Assembly: GCF_003226895.2 (NCBI RefSeq)
Contig: NZ_PNJG02000001.1
Span: 1,054,001 to 1,118,000, forward strand
Direction of reading: 5' to 3'
DNA: 64,000 nucleotides
Source of the DNA: Kocuria tytonis
GTDB lineage: Bacteria; Actinomycetota; Actinomycetes; Actinomycetales; Micrococcaceae
Shown here: positions 10,073 through 19,085 of the stretch, one piece after another
Layout of the letters: each line of letters begins with the position of its first letter
Numbering within the stretch: the first letter of the stretch is position 1
Notes under the pieces: generated by a model
The model's input: only the letters and a program-made list of their open reading frames with translations
Told to the model about the DNA's origin: nothing
Database searches by the model: none
Position numbers and translations under genes: made by a program

Positions 10073-10507
10073 ATGCTCAGTGGTTTCAAGGAATTCATCA
10101 TGAAGGGCAACGTGATGGATCTCGCGGTTGCCGTCATCATCGGCGCCGCCTTCTCCAAGATCGTGAACGCCCTCGTGGAGAGCGTGCTCATGCCCGCCAT
10201 CTCCGCCGTCGTGGGATCCCCCAACTTGGACACCTTCGCCGTGGTGACCCTGCGCGGCAACGACCTGAAGTTCGGCGTGCTGCTCACGGCGATCGTCAAC
10301 TTCCTGCTCATTGCCGCCGCGGTGTACTTCTGCATCGTGCTGCCCATGAACAAAATGATCGAGCGTCGCAACCGCCGGATGGGCATCGAGCCCACCACGG
10401 AGCCCGCCGATCCGAACACGGTGCTGCTCACCGAGATCCGTGACGCACTCAAGGGCCATCCGGGTGCCGTGAGCACCGAGGGACGCCACTCCGGTCCCGC
10501 CGTCTGA
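10073..10507 (+). CDS. mscL: Large-conductance mechanosensitive channel
   Basis: Inner-membrane pressure-release channel that opens during hypo-osmotic shock. 144 residues, within the usual 130-150. The N-terminal amphipathic helix (MLSGFKEFIMKGNVMDL) leads into pore-lining TM1 (AVAVIIGAAFSKIV). A periplasmic loop and TM2 (LLTAIVNFLLIAAAVYF) follow, then a charged cytoplasmic tail. The ATG beginning MLSGFKEF is selected because an earlier in-frame start would add 26 residues unlike any MscL and the -10 box sits right before this one. It follows coaA by about 106 nt but has its own promoter signal. Confidence 0.95.
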   Translation: MLSGFKEFIMKGNVMDLAVAVIIGAAFSKIVNALVESVLMPAISAVVGSPNLDTFAVVTLRGNDLKFGVLLTAIVNFLLIAAAVYFCIVLPMNKMIERRNRRMGIEPTTEPADPNTVLLTEIRDALKGHPGAVSTEGRHSGPAV

Positions 10508-10527
10508 CCCCACGCCCCTGCAACGTT

Positions 10528-10570
10528 CGAGGGCCCCGCATCCTCCCGGATGCGTGGCCCTCGTCCTTTT
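10528..10570 (+). terminator. Intrinsic terminator after mscL
   Basis: 15-bp stem with one mismatch (CGAGGGCC..., CGCATCC/GGATGCG inner part), TCCC tetraloop, followed on the plus strand by TCCTTTT. It lies between convergent mscL and glmM and may serve both. Confidence 0.85.
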
Positions 10571-10575
10571 GGGGC

Positions 10576-11931
10576 TCAGTGCTGCAGACTCAGGTGCTCC
10601 TCCACCACGGAGACCAGCTGCTCCGCCTCGCGCCGGGCGTCCTCGTGGGTGGCGGCCTCCACCATGACGCGCACCACGGGCTCGGTGCCGGACGGCCGCA
10701 GGAGCACGCGCCCCTCACCACCGAGCCGCTCCTCCGTGGCCCTGACCGCCTCCAAGACGGGTTCGCTGGTCCTGGCCGCGGTCTTGTCCACGTTCTTCAC
10801 GTTGATCATGACCTGCGGCATCCGGGTCATCGCGGTGGCCAGCTCCTGCAGCGGGATCCCGGTCTGGGCCACACGCGAGGCGAGCATCAGCCCGGTCAAC
10901 AGGCCGTCGCCCGTGGTGGCGTAGTCCGCCATGATCACGTGCCCGGACTGCTCGCCACCCAGGTTGTACCCGTTGGCCACCATGGACTCCAGGACGTACC
11001 GGTCGCCCACGGCGGCCCGCACCAGTGTGATGCCGGCGTCCTCGAGGGCCAGCTGCAGTCCCAGGTTGCTCATGACCGTGGCCACGAGCGTGTCCTGGTT
11101 CAGCGTGCCGGCGTCCTTCATGGCCAGGGCGAGGATGCACATGATCTGGTCGCCGTCCACCTCGGTCCCGGTGTGGTCCACCGCGAGGCAGCGGTCGGCG
11201 TCGCCGTCGTGGGCGATGCCCAGGTCCGCACCGAACGCGCGCACGGCCTCCTTGAGCGGGCCGAGGTGGGTGGAGCCCACGCCGTCGTTGATGTTCAGGC
11301 CGTCCGGTTCCGCGCCGATCACGTGCACGGTGGCGCCCGCGTCCCGGAACGCGTCCGGGGACGCACCCGACGCCGCTCCGTGGGCACAGTCGAGCACGAT
11401 CGACAGCCCGTCCAGGCGATGGGGAATGGCCCCGACCAGGTGCAGGATGTACCGGTCCTCGGCGTCCGAGAGCCGCGTGACACGGCCCACCTCGGCCCCC
11501 GTGGGGCGCATGAACTCCCGCGACTCGTAGACCTTCTGGATGGTGTCCTCCACCGCGTCCGGCAACTTCTTCCCGCCATGGGCCAGGAACTTGATCCCGT
11601 TGTCCGGCGCCGGGTTGTGGGAGGCGGAGATCATCACGCCGAAATCGGCGTCGATGTCCCCCACCAGGTAGGCCGCCGCCGGGGTGGGGAGCACGCCGGC
11701 GTCGTACACGTCCACACCGGAGCTCGCGAGACCGGCGGTGACCGCGGCGCCCAGGAACTCACCGCTCGCGCGGCCGTCCCGGGCCACCACGGCCGTGGGG
11801 CGCCTGCCGGGTTTCGCGTGGCGGTGCCCCAGGACGATCGCCGCGGCCTGCGACAGTTCCATGGCAAGTTCAGCTGTGAGGAGGCCGTTCGCGAGACCGC
11901 GGACGCCGTCCGTTCCGAAGATTCTAGACAT
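10576..11931 (-). CDS. glmM: Phosphoglucosamine mutase
   Basis: Converts glucosamine-6-phosphate to glucosamine-1-phosphate for UDP-GlcNAc synthesis, after glmS. 451 residues, standard length. N-terminus [12 protein letters not shown], active-site loop ISASHNP with the phosphorylated Ser at about residue 104, metal-binding DGDADR near 240, and the C-terminal phosphate-binding [13 protein letters not shown] -10 box 8 nt upstream and no Shine-Dalgarno suggest a leaderless message. In related genomes glmM follows rplM-rpsI directly; here ppk2 intervenes. Confidence 0.97.
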   Translation of the reverse strand: MSRIFGTDGVRGLANGLLTAELAMELSQAAAIVLGHRHAKPGRRPTAVVARDGRASGEFLGAAVTAGLASSGVDVYDAGVLPTPAAAYLVGDIDADFGVMISASHNPAPDNGIKFLAHGGKKLPDAVEDTIQKVYESREFMRPTGAEVGRVTRLSDAEDRYILHLVGAIPHRLDGLSIVLDCAHGAASGASPDAFRDAGATVHVIGAEPDGLNINDGVGSTHLGPLKEAVRAFGADLGIAHDGDADRCLAVDHTGTEVDGDQIMCILALAMKDAGTLNQDTLVATVMSNLGLQLALEDAGITLVRAAVGDRYVLESMVANGYNLGGEQSGHVIMADYATTGDGLLTGLMLASRVAQTGIPLQELATAMTRMPQVMINVKNVDKTAARTSEPVLEAVRATEERLGGEGRVLLRPSGTEPVVRVMVEAATHEDARREAEQLVSVVEEHLSLQH

Positions 11932-11939
11932 CGCAGATC

Positions 11940-11945
11940 ATCCTA
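11940..11945 (-). promoter_or_regulatory. Candidate -10 box, leaderless glmM
   Basis: TAGGAT followed by 8 nt and the glmM ATG, in the 48-bp space after ppk2. Confidence 0.45.
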
Positions 11946-11979
11946 CGACCTGCCACCCGGCAAACGCCGCCCATCCGGG

Positions 11980-13020
11980 TCAGTCCTTGCCGGGACGGAC
12001 CACCGGGAAGCCGTCGGGGTTGCTCCCGTTGTCGTCCGTGAAGTCCGTGGCACCCCCCACGATCTTGGAGTCCACGTCACCCACGAGGGCGTGGTCCTTG
12101 TTGGGGTACTCGAACTGGGTGAGCACGTGGCGCATGGCCTCCAGGCGGGCCCGCTTCTTGTCGTTGGACTTGATCACGGTCCACGGCGCGTCCCCCGTGT
12201 CCGTGTAGAAGAACATGGCTTCCTTGGCCTCGGTGTAGTCGTCCCACTTGTCCAGGGACGCCACGTCCGTGGGCGAGAGCTTCCACTGCCGCACGGGGTC
12301 CGTGCGCCGGGACTGGAACCGCGCCAGCTGCTCCGCGCGGGTCACCGAGAACCAGAACTTGATGAGGTGGGTGCCGGAGTTGACCAGCATCCGCTCGAAC
12401 TCCGGTGCCTGGCGCATGAACTCGTAGTACTCCTGGGAGGTGCAGTAGCCCATGACCCGCTCCACGCCCGCCCGGTTGTACCACGAGCGGTCCATCAGCA
12501 CGATCTCGCCACCGGACGGCAGGTGCTGCACGTAGCGCTGGAAGTACCACTGCGTCTGCTCGATCGCGGTGGGCTTCTCGAGTGCCACCACGCGCGCCCC
12601 GCGGGGGTTCATGTGCTCGGTGAAGCGCTTGATCGCACCGCCCTTGCCGGCCGCGTCCCTGCCCTCGAAGATGATGAGCAGCTTCTGGCCCGTCTCCTTG
12701 ATCCACAGCTGGAGCTTGAGCAGCTCGATCTGCAGTGCCCGCTTGGTGCGCTCGTACTCCTTGCGGGAGAGCTTCTCGTCGTACGGGTACCCGATTTTCC
12801 AGGCGGCGGAGTCCTGCGCACCCTTCTCGTGGTGCAGCTTCTTGTCCAGCTCCGAGATCTCGTCCAGCTCCGCCGCGTAGTCCTCCACGACGGACACGCG
12901 GTGCTGCTCCTTCTTCAGCGCCTCGTCCACGGCGGCCCCCCGATCGGTGTGCTTCGCAGCCCCGGCCTTCGCCTTCTCGATGACGGCGTTCTCCTGCTGC
13001 TGGTCCGATTGCTTGCTCAT
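11980..13020 (-). CDS. ppk2: Polyphosphate kinase 2 family protein
   Basis: Transfers phosphate between polyphosphate and nucleotides, typically making NTP or NDP from polyP. 346 residues. A charged, helical N-terminal extension (about 1-85) precedes a single P-loop kinase domain with Walker A EGRDAAGKGG near residue 119 and DRSWYNRAGVERVMG about 60 residues later. One domain with these motifs suggests class I PPK2, but nucleotide preference cannot be read from sequence. The ATG at 13020 is chosen for the upstream GAGGGGG; a longer in-frame extension is low-complexity intergenic sequence. It sits alone between rpsI and glmM, suggesting independent expression. Confidence 0.9.
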   Translation of the reverse strand: MSKQSDQQQENAVIEKAKAGAAKHTDRGAAVDEALKKEQHRVSVVEDYAAELDEISELDKKLHHEKGAQDSAAWKIGYPYDEKLSRKEYERTKRALQIELLKLQLWIKETGQKLLIIFEGRDAAGKGGAIKRFTEHMNPRGARVVALEKPTAIEQTQWYFQRYVQHLPSGGEIVLMDRSWYNRAGVERVMGYCTSQEYYEFMRQAPEFERMLVNSGTHLIKFWFSVTRAEQLARFQSRRTDPVRQWKLSPTDVASLDKWDDYTEAKEAMFFYTDTGDAPWTVIKSNDKKRARLEAMRHVLTQFEYPNKDHALVGDVDSKIVGGATDFTDDNGSNPDGFPVVRPGKD

Positions 13021-13121
13021 GCGGGCCCCCTCGTGACGATGCGGTCGGAGCGGCGTTGCTCCACCTGGCATTTTACGCTCGCCCCACGCACCGGCCGGCG
13101 CCGAAACACCCGGGGAACGGG

Positions 13122-13165
13122 ACAGGGCCCCGAACCCCGGTCGAAACCGGGGGACGGGACCCTGT
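13122..13165 (-). terminator. Terminator hairpin after rpsI
   Basis: Inner stem CCCCGGT/ACCGGGG closed on the minus strand by a TTCG tetraloop, enclosed by ACAGGG/CCCTGT. It starts 36 nt past the rpsI stop. No U-tract. Confidence 0.75.
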
Positions 13166-13201
13166 GGTGGGACGCCCGGGCGGGACCCGGGGCGCTCCGG
13201 A

Positions 13202-13702
13202 TCAGCGCTTGGAGTACTGGGGGGCCTTGCGAGCCTTCTTGAGACCGGCCTTCTTGCGCTCGATGACGCGTGCGTCACGGGTCAGGAAGCCAGCCTTCTT
13301 GAGGGCGGGTCGGTTGTGCTCGGCGTCGATCTCGTTGAGCGCGCGCGCCACGCCGAGGCGCAGAGCACCGGCCTGCCCGGAGGGGCCGCCGCCGCTGATG
13401 CGGGCGATGACGTCGTAGCCGCCCTGCAGCTCCAGCAGCGTGAAGGGATCGTTGACCTCCTGCTGGTGCAGCTTGTTGGGGAAGTACTCCTCCAGGGAGC
13501 GGCCGTTGACGGTCCACTTGCCGGAACCGGGGACGAGGCGCACGCGGGCGATGGCCTGCTTGCGACGACCCACGGCCTGCCCGGGGACGGTCAGCGCGGG
13601 GCGCTCCGAGAGGGCGGCACCGGTGGCGGACTGGGTGGACTCGGAGGTGTAGCTGGTCAGCTCCACGTCCTCGGTGATCTGCTCTTCAGTGTTCTGAGCC
13701 AC
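13202..13702 (-). CDS. rpsI: 30S ribosomal protein uS9
   Basis: Small-subunit head protein whose C-terminal tail contacts P-site tRNA. 166 residues, with an acidic N-terminal extension of about 40 residues before the conserved [14 protein letters not shown]. The C-terminus ends [11 protein letters not shown], the conserved positively charged tail. The GTG at 13702 is set by AAGGAG six nt upstream. It lies 31 nt after rplM in the same operon. Confidence 0.96.
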   Translation of the reverse strand: MAQNTEEQITEDVELTSYTSESTQSATGAALSERPALTVPGQAVGRRKQAIARVRLVPGSGKWTVNGRSLEEYFPNKLHQQEVNDPFTLLELQGGYDVIARISGGGPSGQAGALRLGVARALNEIDAEHNRPALKKAGFLTRDARVIERKKAGLKKARKAPQYSKR

Positions 13703-13733
13703 GATTCTCCTTATGTGTTTTCGTTGGCCCGAA

Positions 13734-14177
13734 TTACTGGGCGACCTGGGTGAATTCGTAGGGCTTGGGCTGCTGCGCCTGGTGGGGGTGCTCCGCACCG
13801 GCGTACACCTTCAGCTTGGACAGCTGCTGGGCGGCCAGCTTGTTCTTGGGCAGCATGCCCTTGACGGCCTTCTCCACGGCGCGCGTGGGGTTCTTCTCGA
13901 GCAGCTCGGCGTAGCTGGTGGACTTGAGTCCGCCCGGGTAGCCGGAGTGCCGGTAGGCGCGCTTCTTCTGGAGCTTGGAGCCCGTGAGGGCCACCTTCTC
14001 CGCGTTGATGATGATGACGAAATCGCCGGTGTCCACGTGGGGGGCGAAGGTCGGCTTGTGCTTCCCGCGCAGCAGCGTTGCGGTCTGGCTGGCAAGACGA
14101 CCCAGGACGACGTCGGTGGCGTCGATGACGTGCCACTGACGCTGGACGTCACCGGGCTTCGGAGTGTACGTACGCAC
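13734..14177 (-). CDS. rplM: 50S ribosomal protein uL13
   Basis: Early-assembly large-subunit protein. 147 residues, standard length. [19 protein letters not shown] at the N-terminus and GMLPKNKL near residue 113 are family signatures. The GTG start fits the family N-terminus and has GAAGG upstream; the open frame extends further but into unrelated leader sequence. First gene of the rplM-rpsI operon. Confidence 0.97.
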   Translation of the reverse strand: MRTYTPKPGDVQRQWHVIDATDVVLGRLASQTATLLRGKHKPTFAPHVDTGDFVIIINAEKVALTGSKLQKKRAYRHSGYPGGLKSTSYAELLEKNPTRAVEKAVKGMLPKNKLAAQQLSKLKVYAGAEHPHQAQQPKPYEFTQVAQ

Positions 14178-14374
14178 GTTGATCTGCCTTCGTTTGTCTG
14201 CTGAAGACACGAATACTCGTGTCGATCGGTTCCGCTGTGCTTCGGGGCCCGGGTGAGATCCGGGCGGCATCCGTGCGTCCGCAACCCGGTGCACCGCTCG
14301 GCCGTGCGCTCTGCAACATGAGCGACCGATGCGGGTACACGTGAACCGGGGCAGAACACGCACAACAGCGCCCC

Positions 14375-14380
14375 ATGCTA
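14375..14380 (-). promoter_or_regulatory. Candidate promoter for rplM-rpsI
   Basis: TAGCAT about 200 nt upstream of rplM, in the 247-bp space after truA. The -35 region (TGGCGA at 18 nt or so) is weak. A leader of about 190 nt would result, in line with other ribosomal operons in the window. Confidence 0.35.
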
Positions 14381-14424
14381 CCGGATCGCCGCCGTGCTCG
14401 CCAGTTGCGCCGGGGCCCACTGCC

Positions 14425-15321
14425 TCAGGGTGCGTCCCGCCGAGCCCTGGTGAGGTGGGCGCGTTCCCCGAGTCGGGAGGCCTCGGGATAGTCCACCGCG
14501 TCCAGGACCAGCCCGTGGGCGGGCGCCATGAGCACCGAGGCATCACGCTCGCGGGCGCGCAACCGCTCTCCCGGCCAGGTGGCGTCACGGCGCCCCTCCC
14601 CCACCCGCACGACGGCACCCACCACGGAGCGGACCATGTGGTGGCAGAAGGCGTCCGCGGTCAGGGACACCGTGATCATCCCCTGCCCGTCCCGCACCAC
14701 CGATGCGCTCTGCAGCTCGCGCACCGTGGTGGCGCCCTCCCTGGGCTTGCAGAAGCTGAGGAAGTCGTGGAGCCCCACGAGCTCGTGCACCGCCCGGTCC
14801 ATGGCCGGAACGTCCAGCGGACGGTCCAGCCACCAGGCGTGCGTCCGCGTCAGCGGGTCGTGCCCCGTCACCGCGTCCGCCACGCGGTAGCGGTAGCCGC
14901 GGGACAGCGCGGAGAAGCGGGCGTCGAAGCCGGCCGGCGCCACGTCGACGGCGTGCACGACCACCGCGCCCACGGCCGGCTCCCAGCCCTGGGCCGCGCG
15001 GTCCTTGCCGAGCACGCGGTTCAGGGCGCCGTTGAGCCGGCGGATGGGACCGGAGGCCCGCCCCGCCACCTGCGTCCGCCCGCCGACCACCGCTCGCCAC
15101 CGCTGCAGCGGCACGTCGACGTGCACCGTCTGCCGCCGGGCATGGACTCCGGTGTCCGTGCGGCCGGCCACCACGGTGGGGCACGGTTCCCGGAAGACCA
15201 GCTCGAGCGCGGACTCCACCGCCCCCTGCACACTGGGCAGACCGGGCTGACGTGCCCACCCCCTGAACGGGGCGCCGTCGTAGCCGAGATCGATCCGCAG
15301 TCTGACTGGTTCGTCCTGCAC
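14425..15321 (-). CDS. truA: tRNA pseudouridine(38-40) synthase
   Basis: Isomerises uridines 38-40 in the anticodon arm of tRNAs. 298 residues, slightly long for the family (about 265-290). The catalytic Asp lies in [11 protein letters not shown] near residue 55; [14 protein letters not shown] is the conserved N-terminal strand and [12 protein letters not shown] is near residue 205. GTG start with AGGAG 7 nt upstream. It comes after rplQ, as in mycobacteria, but a strong hairpin separates the two. Confidence 0.95.
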   Translation of the reverse strand: MQDEPVRLRIDLGYDGAPFRGWARQPGLPSVQGAVESALELVFREPCPTVVAGRTDTGVHARRQTVHVDVPLQRWRAVVGGRTQVAGRASGPIRRLNGALNRVLGKDRAAQGWEPAVGAVVVHAVDVAPAGFDARFSALSRGYRYRVADAVTGHDPLTRTHAWWLDRPLDVPAMDRAVHELVGLHDFLSFCKPREGATTVRELQSASVVRDGQGMITVSLTADAFCHHMVRSVVGAVVRVGEGRRDATWPGERLRARERDASVLMAPAHGLVLDAVDYPEASRLGERAHLTRARRDAP

Positions 15322-15347
15322 GAGCGTGCTCCTCTCTCCCGACGGAC

Positions 15348-15384
15348 GACGACGCCGCCGCAGGTGACCTGCGGCGGCGTCGTC
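15348..15384 (-). terminator. Hairpin between rplQ and truA
   Basis: Perfect 18-bp inverted repeat (GACGACGCCGCCGCAGGT) around a single central G. It starts 31 nt past the rplQ stop and ends about 25 nt before the truA start. No U-tract, so partial read-through into truA is plausible. Confidence 0.75.
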
Positions 15385-15414
15385 GACGATGGTGCTGGGA
15401 CCGGAGAACCCCGA

Positions 15415-16179
15415 CTACTCGGAGATCTTCTGGGCAGCGGCACCGCCTGCGGGCTGGAAGCCGGCAGCCTCGGCGTTGGCCGGGGAGTCGAACCAGATCT
15501 CCGCGGTGGTGCCGGAGTACCAGCGCGAACCGGGCACGTGGTACTTCATGGAGTTGCGGTTGCCCTTGATCGCGAAGCCCTCGGGGGCCTCACCGGACTC
15601 GAGGGGGGCGTGCGAACCCGGGAACTCGGCGTCCTGGTTCTCGGCGGCGACCTCGGCGGCCTCCTCCGAGCCCACTGCGGGGGCCTGCTCGTCCGCCGGG
15701 ATCTCCTTCGCCTTGACGTCCTCGGCCGTGGAGCCGGCCGGGGTGTCGACGGGAGCGGCCGGGGCCGGAGCGGCCTTGGCGGTGGCGCGCTCGGCCTCGG
15801 AGACGGTTGCCTTGGAGGCGACCGGCTCCATGACCAGCTCGATCACGGCCATGGGGGCGTTGTCGCCCTTGCGGTTGCCGATCTTGGTGATGCGGGTGTA
15901 GCCGCCCTCGCGACCCTCCATGGCGGAGGCGATGCTGGTGAACAGCTCGTGCACCACGGACTTGTCGGTCAGCTGGCGCATGACGCGACGGCGGGAGGCG
16001 AGGTCACCGCGCTTGGCGAAGGTGATCAGGCGCTCGGCCACGGGACGCAGGCGCTTGGCCTTGGTCACGGTGGTGGTGATGCGCTTGTGCTCGAACAGCT
16101 GCTGGGACATGTTCGAGAGGATCATGCGCTCGTGGGTCGGCCCGGCGCCGAGACGGGGTCCCTTGGTAGGGGTAGGCAT
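15415..16179 (-). CDS. rplQ: 50S ribosomal protein bL17 with long C-terminal extension
   Basis: Large-subunit protein near the exit-tunnel rim. Residues 1-120 are ordinary bL17 ([20 protein letters not shown] at the start). An Ala/Pro/Glu-rich linker follows (about 121-198). A compact extra module then occupies about 199-245, with [29 protein letters not shown] and ANAEAAGF. From memory this matches what is called a sunset domain in some actinobacterial bL17 proteins; its function is not known to me. Total 254 residues against about 120-130 in E. coli. It ends the alpha operon after rpoA. Confidence 0.95.
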   Translation of the reverse strand: MPTPTKGPRLGAGPTHERMILSNMSQQLFEHKRITTTVTKAKRLRPVAERLITFAKRGDLASRRRVMRQLTDKSVVHELFTSIASAMEGREGGYTRITKIGNRKGDNAPMAVIELVMEPVASKATVSEAERATAKAAPAPAAPVDTPAGSTAEDVKAKEIPADEQAPAVGSEEAAEVAAENQDAEFPGSHAPLESGEAPEGFAIKGNRNSMKYHVPGSRWYSGTTAEIWFDSPANAEAAGFQPAGGAAAQKISE

Positions 16180-16250
16180 ATCAGGTCTCCTGGTGATCGG
16201 TCCCGCGCGGTCGGCTCAGCGGCCGCGGGGCACGGAAAGTGGTGTGGGCG

Positions 16251-17270
16251 TCAGTCGAGGTCGACGTCGAACGGGTTGTTGTTGTCGTCCTCGTCCTCGA
16301 GGGACGCCGCATGGGCGGCGAGGTCGTAGCCCGGAGGGGAATCCTTCAGGGCCAGACCCAGCTCGCCGAGCTTGTCCTTGACCTCGTCGATGGACTTGGC
16401 ACCGAAGTTGCGGATGTCCATGAGGTCCGCCTCGGAACGGCCCACGAGCTCACCCACGCTGTGGATGCCCTCGCGCTTGAGGCAGTTGTACGAGCGGACG
16501 GACAGCTCGAGGTCCTCGATGGGCAGCGCCATGTCCGCGGCGGCAGCCGCGTCCGTGGGCGACGGCCCGATCTCGATGCCCTCGGCCGCGGAGTTCAGCT
16601 CGCGGGCGAGCCCGAACAGCTCCACCAGCGTGGTGCCCGCTGAGGCCACCGCGTCACGCGGTGAGATGGCCTCTTTGGTCTCCACGTCGAGGATAAGCTT
16701 GTCGAAGTCGGTGCGCTGCTCCACACGGGTGGCTTCCACGCGGAAGGTCACTTTCAGGACGGGCGAGTAGATCGAGTCCACGGGGATCCGACCGACCTCC
16801 GCGTCACCGGCCTTGTTCTGCGACGCCGAGACGTAGCCGCGCCCGCGCTCGATGGTCAGCTCGATCTCGAGCTGGCCCTTGGAGTTCAGGGTGGCGATGT
16901 GCAACTCGGGGTTGTGCACCTCCACACCGGCGGGAGCGGAGATGTCCGCCGCCGTGACCTCACCCGGGCCCTGCTTGCGCAGCCACGCCGTGACGGGCTC
17001 GTCCTCCTCCGAGGACAGGGAGAGCTGCTTGATGTTCAGGATGAGCTCGGTGACGTCCTCCTTGACACCCTCCACCGTGGAGAACTCGTGCAGCACGCCG
17101 TCGATGCGGATGCTGGTTACGGAGGCACCGGGAATGGAGGACAGGAGGGTGCGGCGCAGGGAGTTGCCGAGGGTGTACCCGAAACCGGGCTCCAGCGGTT
17201 CGATCACGAACCGGGAGCGGTTCTCGGCCACAGCCTCTTCCGTGAGGGTGGGGCGCTGTGCGATGAGCAC
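16251..17270 (-). CDS. rpoA: RNA polymerase subunit alpha
   Basis: Alpha dimer nucleates polymerase assembly, and its C-terminal domain binds UP-element DNA and regulators. 339 residues, standard. [20 protein letters not shown] is the conserved N-terminal dimer motif; the alpha-CTD occupies about residues 250-320 ([18 protein letters not shown]). The tail is acidic and Asn-rich. GTG start with AAAGGAAA upstream. The gap to rpsK holds two hairpins and no rpsD gene. Confidence 0.98.
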   Translation of the reverse strand: MLIAQRPTLTEEAVAENRSRFVIEPLEPGFGYTLGNSLRRTLLSSIPGASVTSIRIDGVLHEFSTVEGVKEDVTELILNIKQLSLSSEEDEPVTAWLRKQGPGEVTAADISAPAGVEVHNPELHIATLNSKGQLEIELTIERGRGYVSASQNKAGDAEVGRIPVDSIYSPVLKVTFRVEATRVEQRTDFDKLILDVETKEAISPRDAVASAGTTLVELFGLARELNSAAEGIEIGPSPTDAAAAADMALPIEDLELSVRSYNCLKREGIHSVGELVGRSEADLMDIRNFGAKSIDEVKDKLGELGLALKDSPPGYDLAAHAASLEDEDDNNNPFDVDLD

Positions 17271-17340
17271 TGATGTTTCCTTTCAGCGTGCCTCCGCCAT
17301 ATGACGCACGCAGGTGGTGGAAAACAAAATGGGTGGATGC

Positions 17341-17403
17341 CGCGGTGAGCAGGCGAGATCACCGCGTCGTTGCGCGGACACCCGGGTCGCACCGACCCGG
17401 GTG
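17341..17403 (-). terminator. Two hairpins between rpsK and rpoA
   Basis: First stem 11 bp (CACCCGGGTCG/CGACCCGGGTG, 3-nt loop) directly after the rpsK stop, then an 8-bp stem (CGCGGTGA/TCACCGCG). About 10 nt later the minus strand reads ATTTTGTTTT. It looks like an attenuating terminator inside the alpha operon. Confidence 0.6.
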
Positions 17404-17418
17404 ACCGCGTGACACGAG

Positions 17419-17823
17419 TCAGACGCGGCGGCGCTTGGGGGGCCGGCAGCCGTTGTGCGCGGACGGGGTCACGTCCTGGATGGAGCCCACCTCCAGCCCG
17501 GTGGCCTGCAGTGCGCGGATCGCGGTCTCGCGCCCCGAGCCCGGTCCCTTGACGAACACATCCACCTTGCGCATGCCGTGCTCCTGCGCCCCCTTGGCAG
17601 CGGCCTCTGCGGCCTGCTGCGCGGCGAACGGGGTGGACTTCCGCGAGCCCTTGAAGCCCATGCCGCCGGCCGAGGCCCACGACAGGACCGCACCCGAGGG
17701 GTCGGTGATGGACACGATGGTGTTGTTGAACGTGGACTTGATGTGAGCCTGACCTTGGGTCACATTCTTGTTCACCTTGCGACGCGGCTTGCGAGCGGCC
17801 GTCGCGCGAGTCTTCTGGGCCAT
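17419..17823 (-). CDS. rpsK: 30S ribosomal protein uS11
   Basis: Platform protein near the Shine-Dalgarno duplex. 134 residues, standard. Signatures: [21 protein letters not shown] and the C-terminal [18 protein letters not shown]. It follows rpsM by 58 nt. In many actinobacteria rpsD comes next; here rpoA follows after a hairpin-bearing gap. Confidence 0.98.
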   Translation of the reverse strand: MAQKTRATAARKPRRKVNKNVTQGQAHIKSTFNNTIVSITDPSGAVLSWASAGGMGFKGSRKSTPFAAQQAAEAAAKGAQEHGMRKVDVFVKGPGSGRETAIRALQATGLEVGSIQDVTPSAHNGCRPPKRRRV

Positions 17824-17881
17824 GGATTCTCCTACAAAGATCTTCGACGTTGGTCAGCCGTCCCCTGGACGGCGACCACGA

Positions 17882-18250
17882 TTACTTCTTCTTACCGGCG
17901 ACCGTGCGCTTGGGACCCTTGCGGGTGCGGGCGTTGGTCTTGGTGCGCTGGCCGTGGACGGGCAGACCCCGGCGGTGGCGCAGGCCCTGGTAGCTGCCGA
18001 TCTCGACCTTGCGGCGGATGTCGGCGGCCACTTCACGGCGCAGATCGCCTTCGACCTTGTAGTTGCCTTCGATGTAGTCACGCAGCTCCACGAGCTGCGG
18101 ATCGGTGAGATCCTTGACGCGCACGTCCCCGGAGATGCCCGTGGCTTCCAGGGTTTCGAGTGCGCGGGTGCGGCCCACGCCGTAGATGTAGGTCAGCGCA
18201 ACTTCCAGCCGCTTTTCACGGGGAAGATCAACGCCTGCGAGACGAGCCAT
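17882..18250 (-). CDS. rpsM: 30S ribosomal protein uS13
   Basis: Head protein bridging to the large subunit and P-site tRNA. 122 residues. [14 protein letters not shown] starts the family sequence, so the ATG at 18250 is used, not an in-frame start 13 codons earlier. [25 protein letters not shown]-type C-terminus is present, ending in a basic tail. Confidence 0.98.
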   Translation of the reverse strand: MARLAGVDLPREKRLEVALTYIYGVGRTRALETLEATGISGDVRVKDLTDPQLVELRDYIEGNYKVEGDLRREVAADIRRKVEIGSYQGLRHRRGLPVHGQRTKTNARTRKGPKRTVAGKKK

Positions 18251-18408
18251 AGTGGCGGTTCTCCTTGCTGTTCCGGAGGTCTTGAACACCGCGTCCCGAT
18301 CGGTTCCCGATCGGTCTCCGGCCTCCGTGCCGGGGGTTGCCGTGCTGGGGAGCAGCGGCTGCGGTGTCCGTTCTTGTCAATCCACTTGCGTGGGCGGGAG
18401 CGTTCCCG

Positions 18409-18522
18409 TCAGCCCTGGCGCTGCTTGTGCCGGGGGTTCTCGCAGATCACCATGACCCGGCCGTTGCGGCGGATCACCTTGCACTTGTCGCAGATCTGCT
18501 TGACGCTCGGTTGGACCTTCAT
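18409..18522 (-). CDS. rpmJ: 50S ribosomal protein bL36
   Basis: 37-residue zinc-ribbon protein, found by direct translation because it is very short. It begins [19 protein letters not shown] and ends [10 protein letters not shown]. The zinc ligands CxxC, C and H are intact, so this is the C+ form. AAGGA lies 5 nt before the ATG. It lies between infA and rpsM in the usual order. Confidence 0.97.
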   Translation of the reverse strand: MKVQPSVKQICDKCKVIRRNGRVMVICENPRHKQRQG

Positions 18523-18611
18523 CGCATTCCTTCGCGTACTAGTGATGGCGTGGGCACTGTGGTCGGCGGTCCTCGCAGAACGGTGCTGCGCGGGGCTGCC
18601 GACCGCAGGTG

Positions 18612-18833
18612 CTACTTGTAGCGGTAGACGATCCGGCCTCGGGAGAGGTCGTAGGGGCTGAGCTCCACCACGACCCGGTCCTCGGGGAGGATCCGGATGT
18701 AGTGCTGGCGCATCTTGCCAGAGATGTGGGCGAGCACCTTGTGACCATTGGTCAGCTCAACACGGAACGACGCATTGGGCAGTGCCTCGACCACAGTGCC
18801 TTCGATCTCGATGACTCCGTCTTTCTTGGCCAT
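18612..18833 (-). CDS. infA: Translation initiation factor IF-1
   Basis: Binds the 30S A site during initiation. 73 residues, a single OB fold; [20 protein letters not shown] starts it and RGRIVYRYK ends it. GGAGG precedes the ATG. First gene of the infA-rpmJ-rpsM-rpsK(-rpoA-rplQ) transcript, with a good promoter about 160 nt upstream. Confidence 0.98.
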   Translation of the reverse strand: MAKKDGVIEIEGTVVEALPNASFRVELTNGHKVLAHISGKMRQHYIRILPEDRVVVELSPYDLSRGRIVYRYK

Positions 18834-18992
18834 ATCCTCCGCTAACTTCTCGAGGGGTCCGGGTGTCTATCCGGACGGCGGTGCTCGGATCCACCGCGTC
18901 CCCAGACGAACAACCCCGCACTGCGCGCGGCAGCGGGGGTGGAAGGTGGTGGGGGCGCGGCTCGATCGGTGAGCACAAACAACCAACGCACG

Positions 18993-19021
18993 ATGATACG
19001 CCAGATCACGGTGTCCCGCAA
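18993..19021 (-). promoter_or_regulatory. Promoter of the infA (alpha) operon
   Basis: TTGCGG, 17-nt spacer, TATCAT. Transcription would begin near 18986, giving an infA leader of about 150 nt. It lies just after the rlmN stop, separating rlmN-map-adk-secY from the alpha genes. Confidence 0.65.
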
Positions 19022-19085
19022 GCCTCGGCAGTGGCCGAGGGGGTCTGCAGGTGGGCCACCCCGCGGCCGCGGCGGCGCCGTGCCC

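Noticed and set aside
13021-13278. N-terminal extension of ppk2 by 86 codons
   Set aside because: The extension reads through the rpsI terminator into rpsI and is low-complexity; the ATG at 13020 has a good ribosome-binding site.
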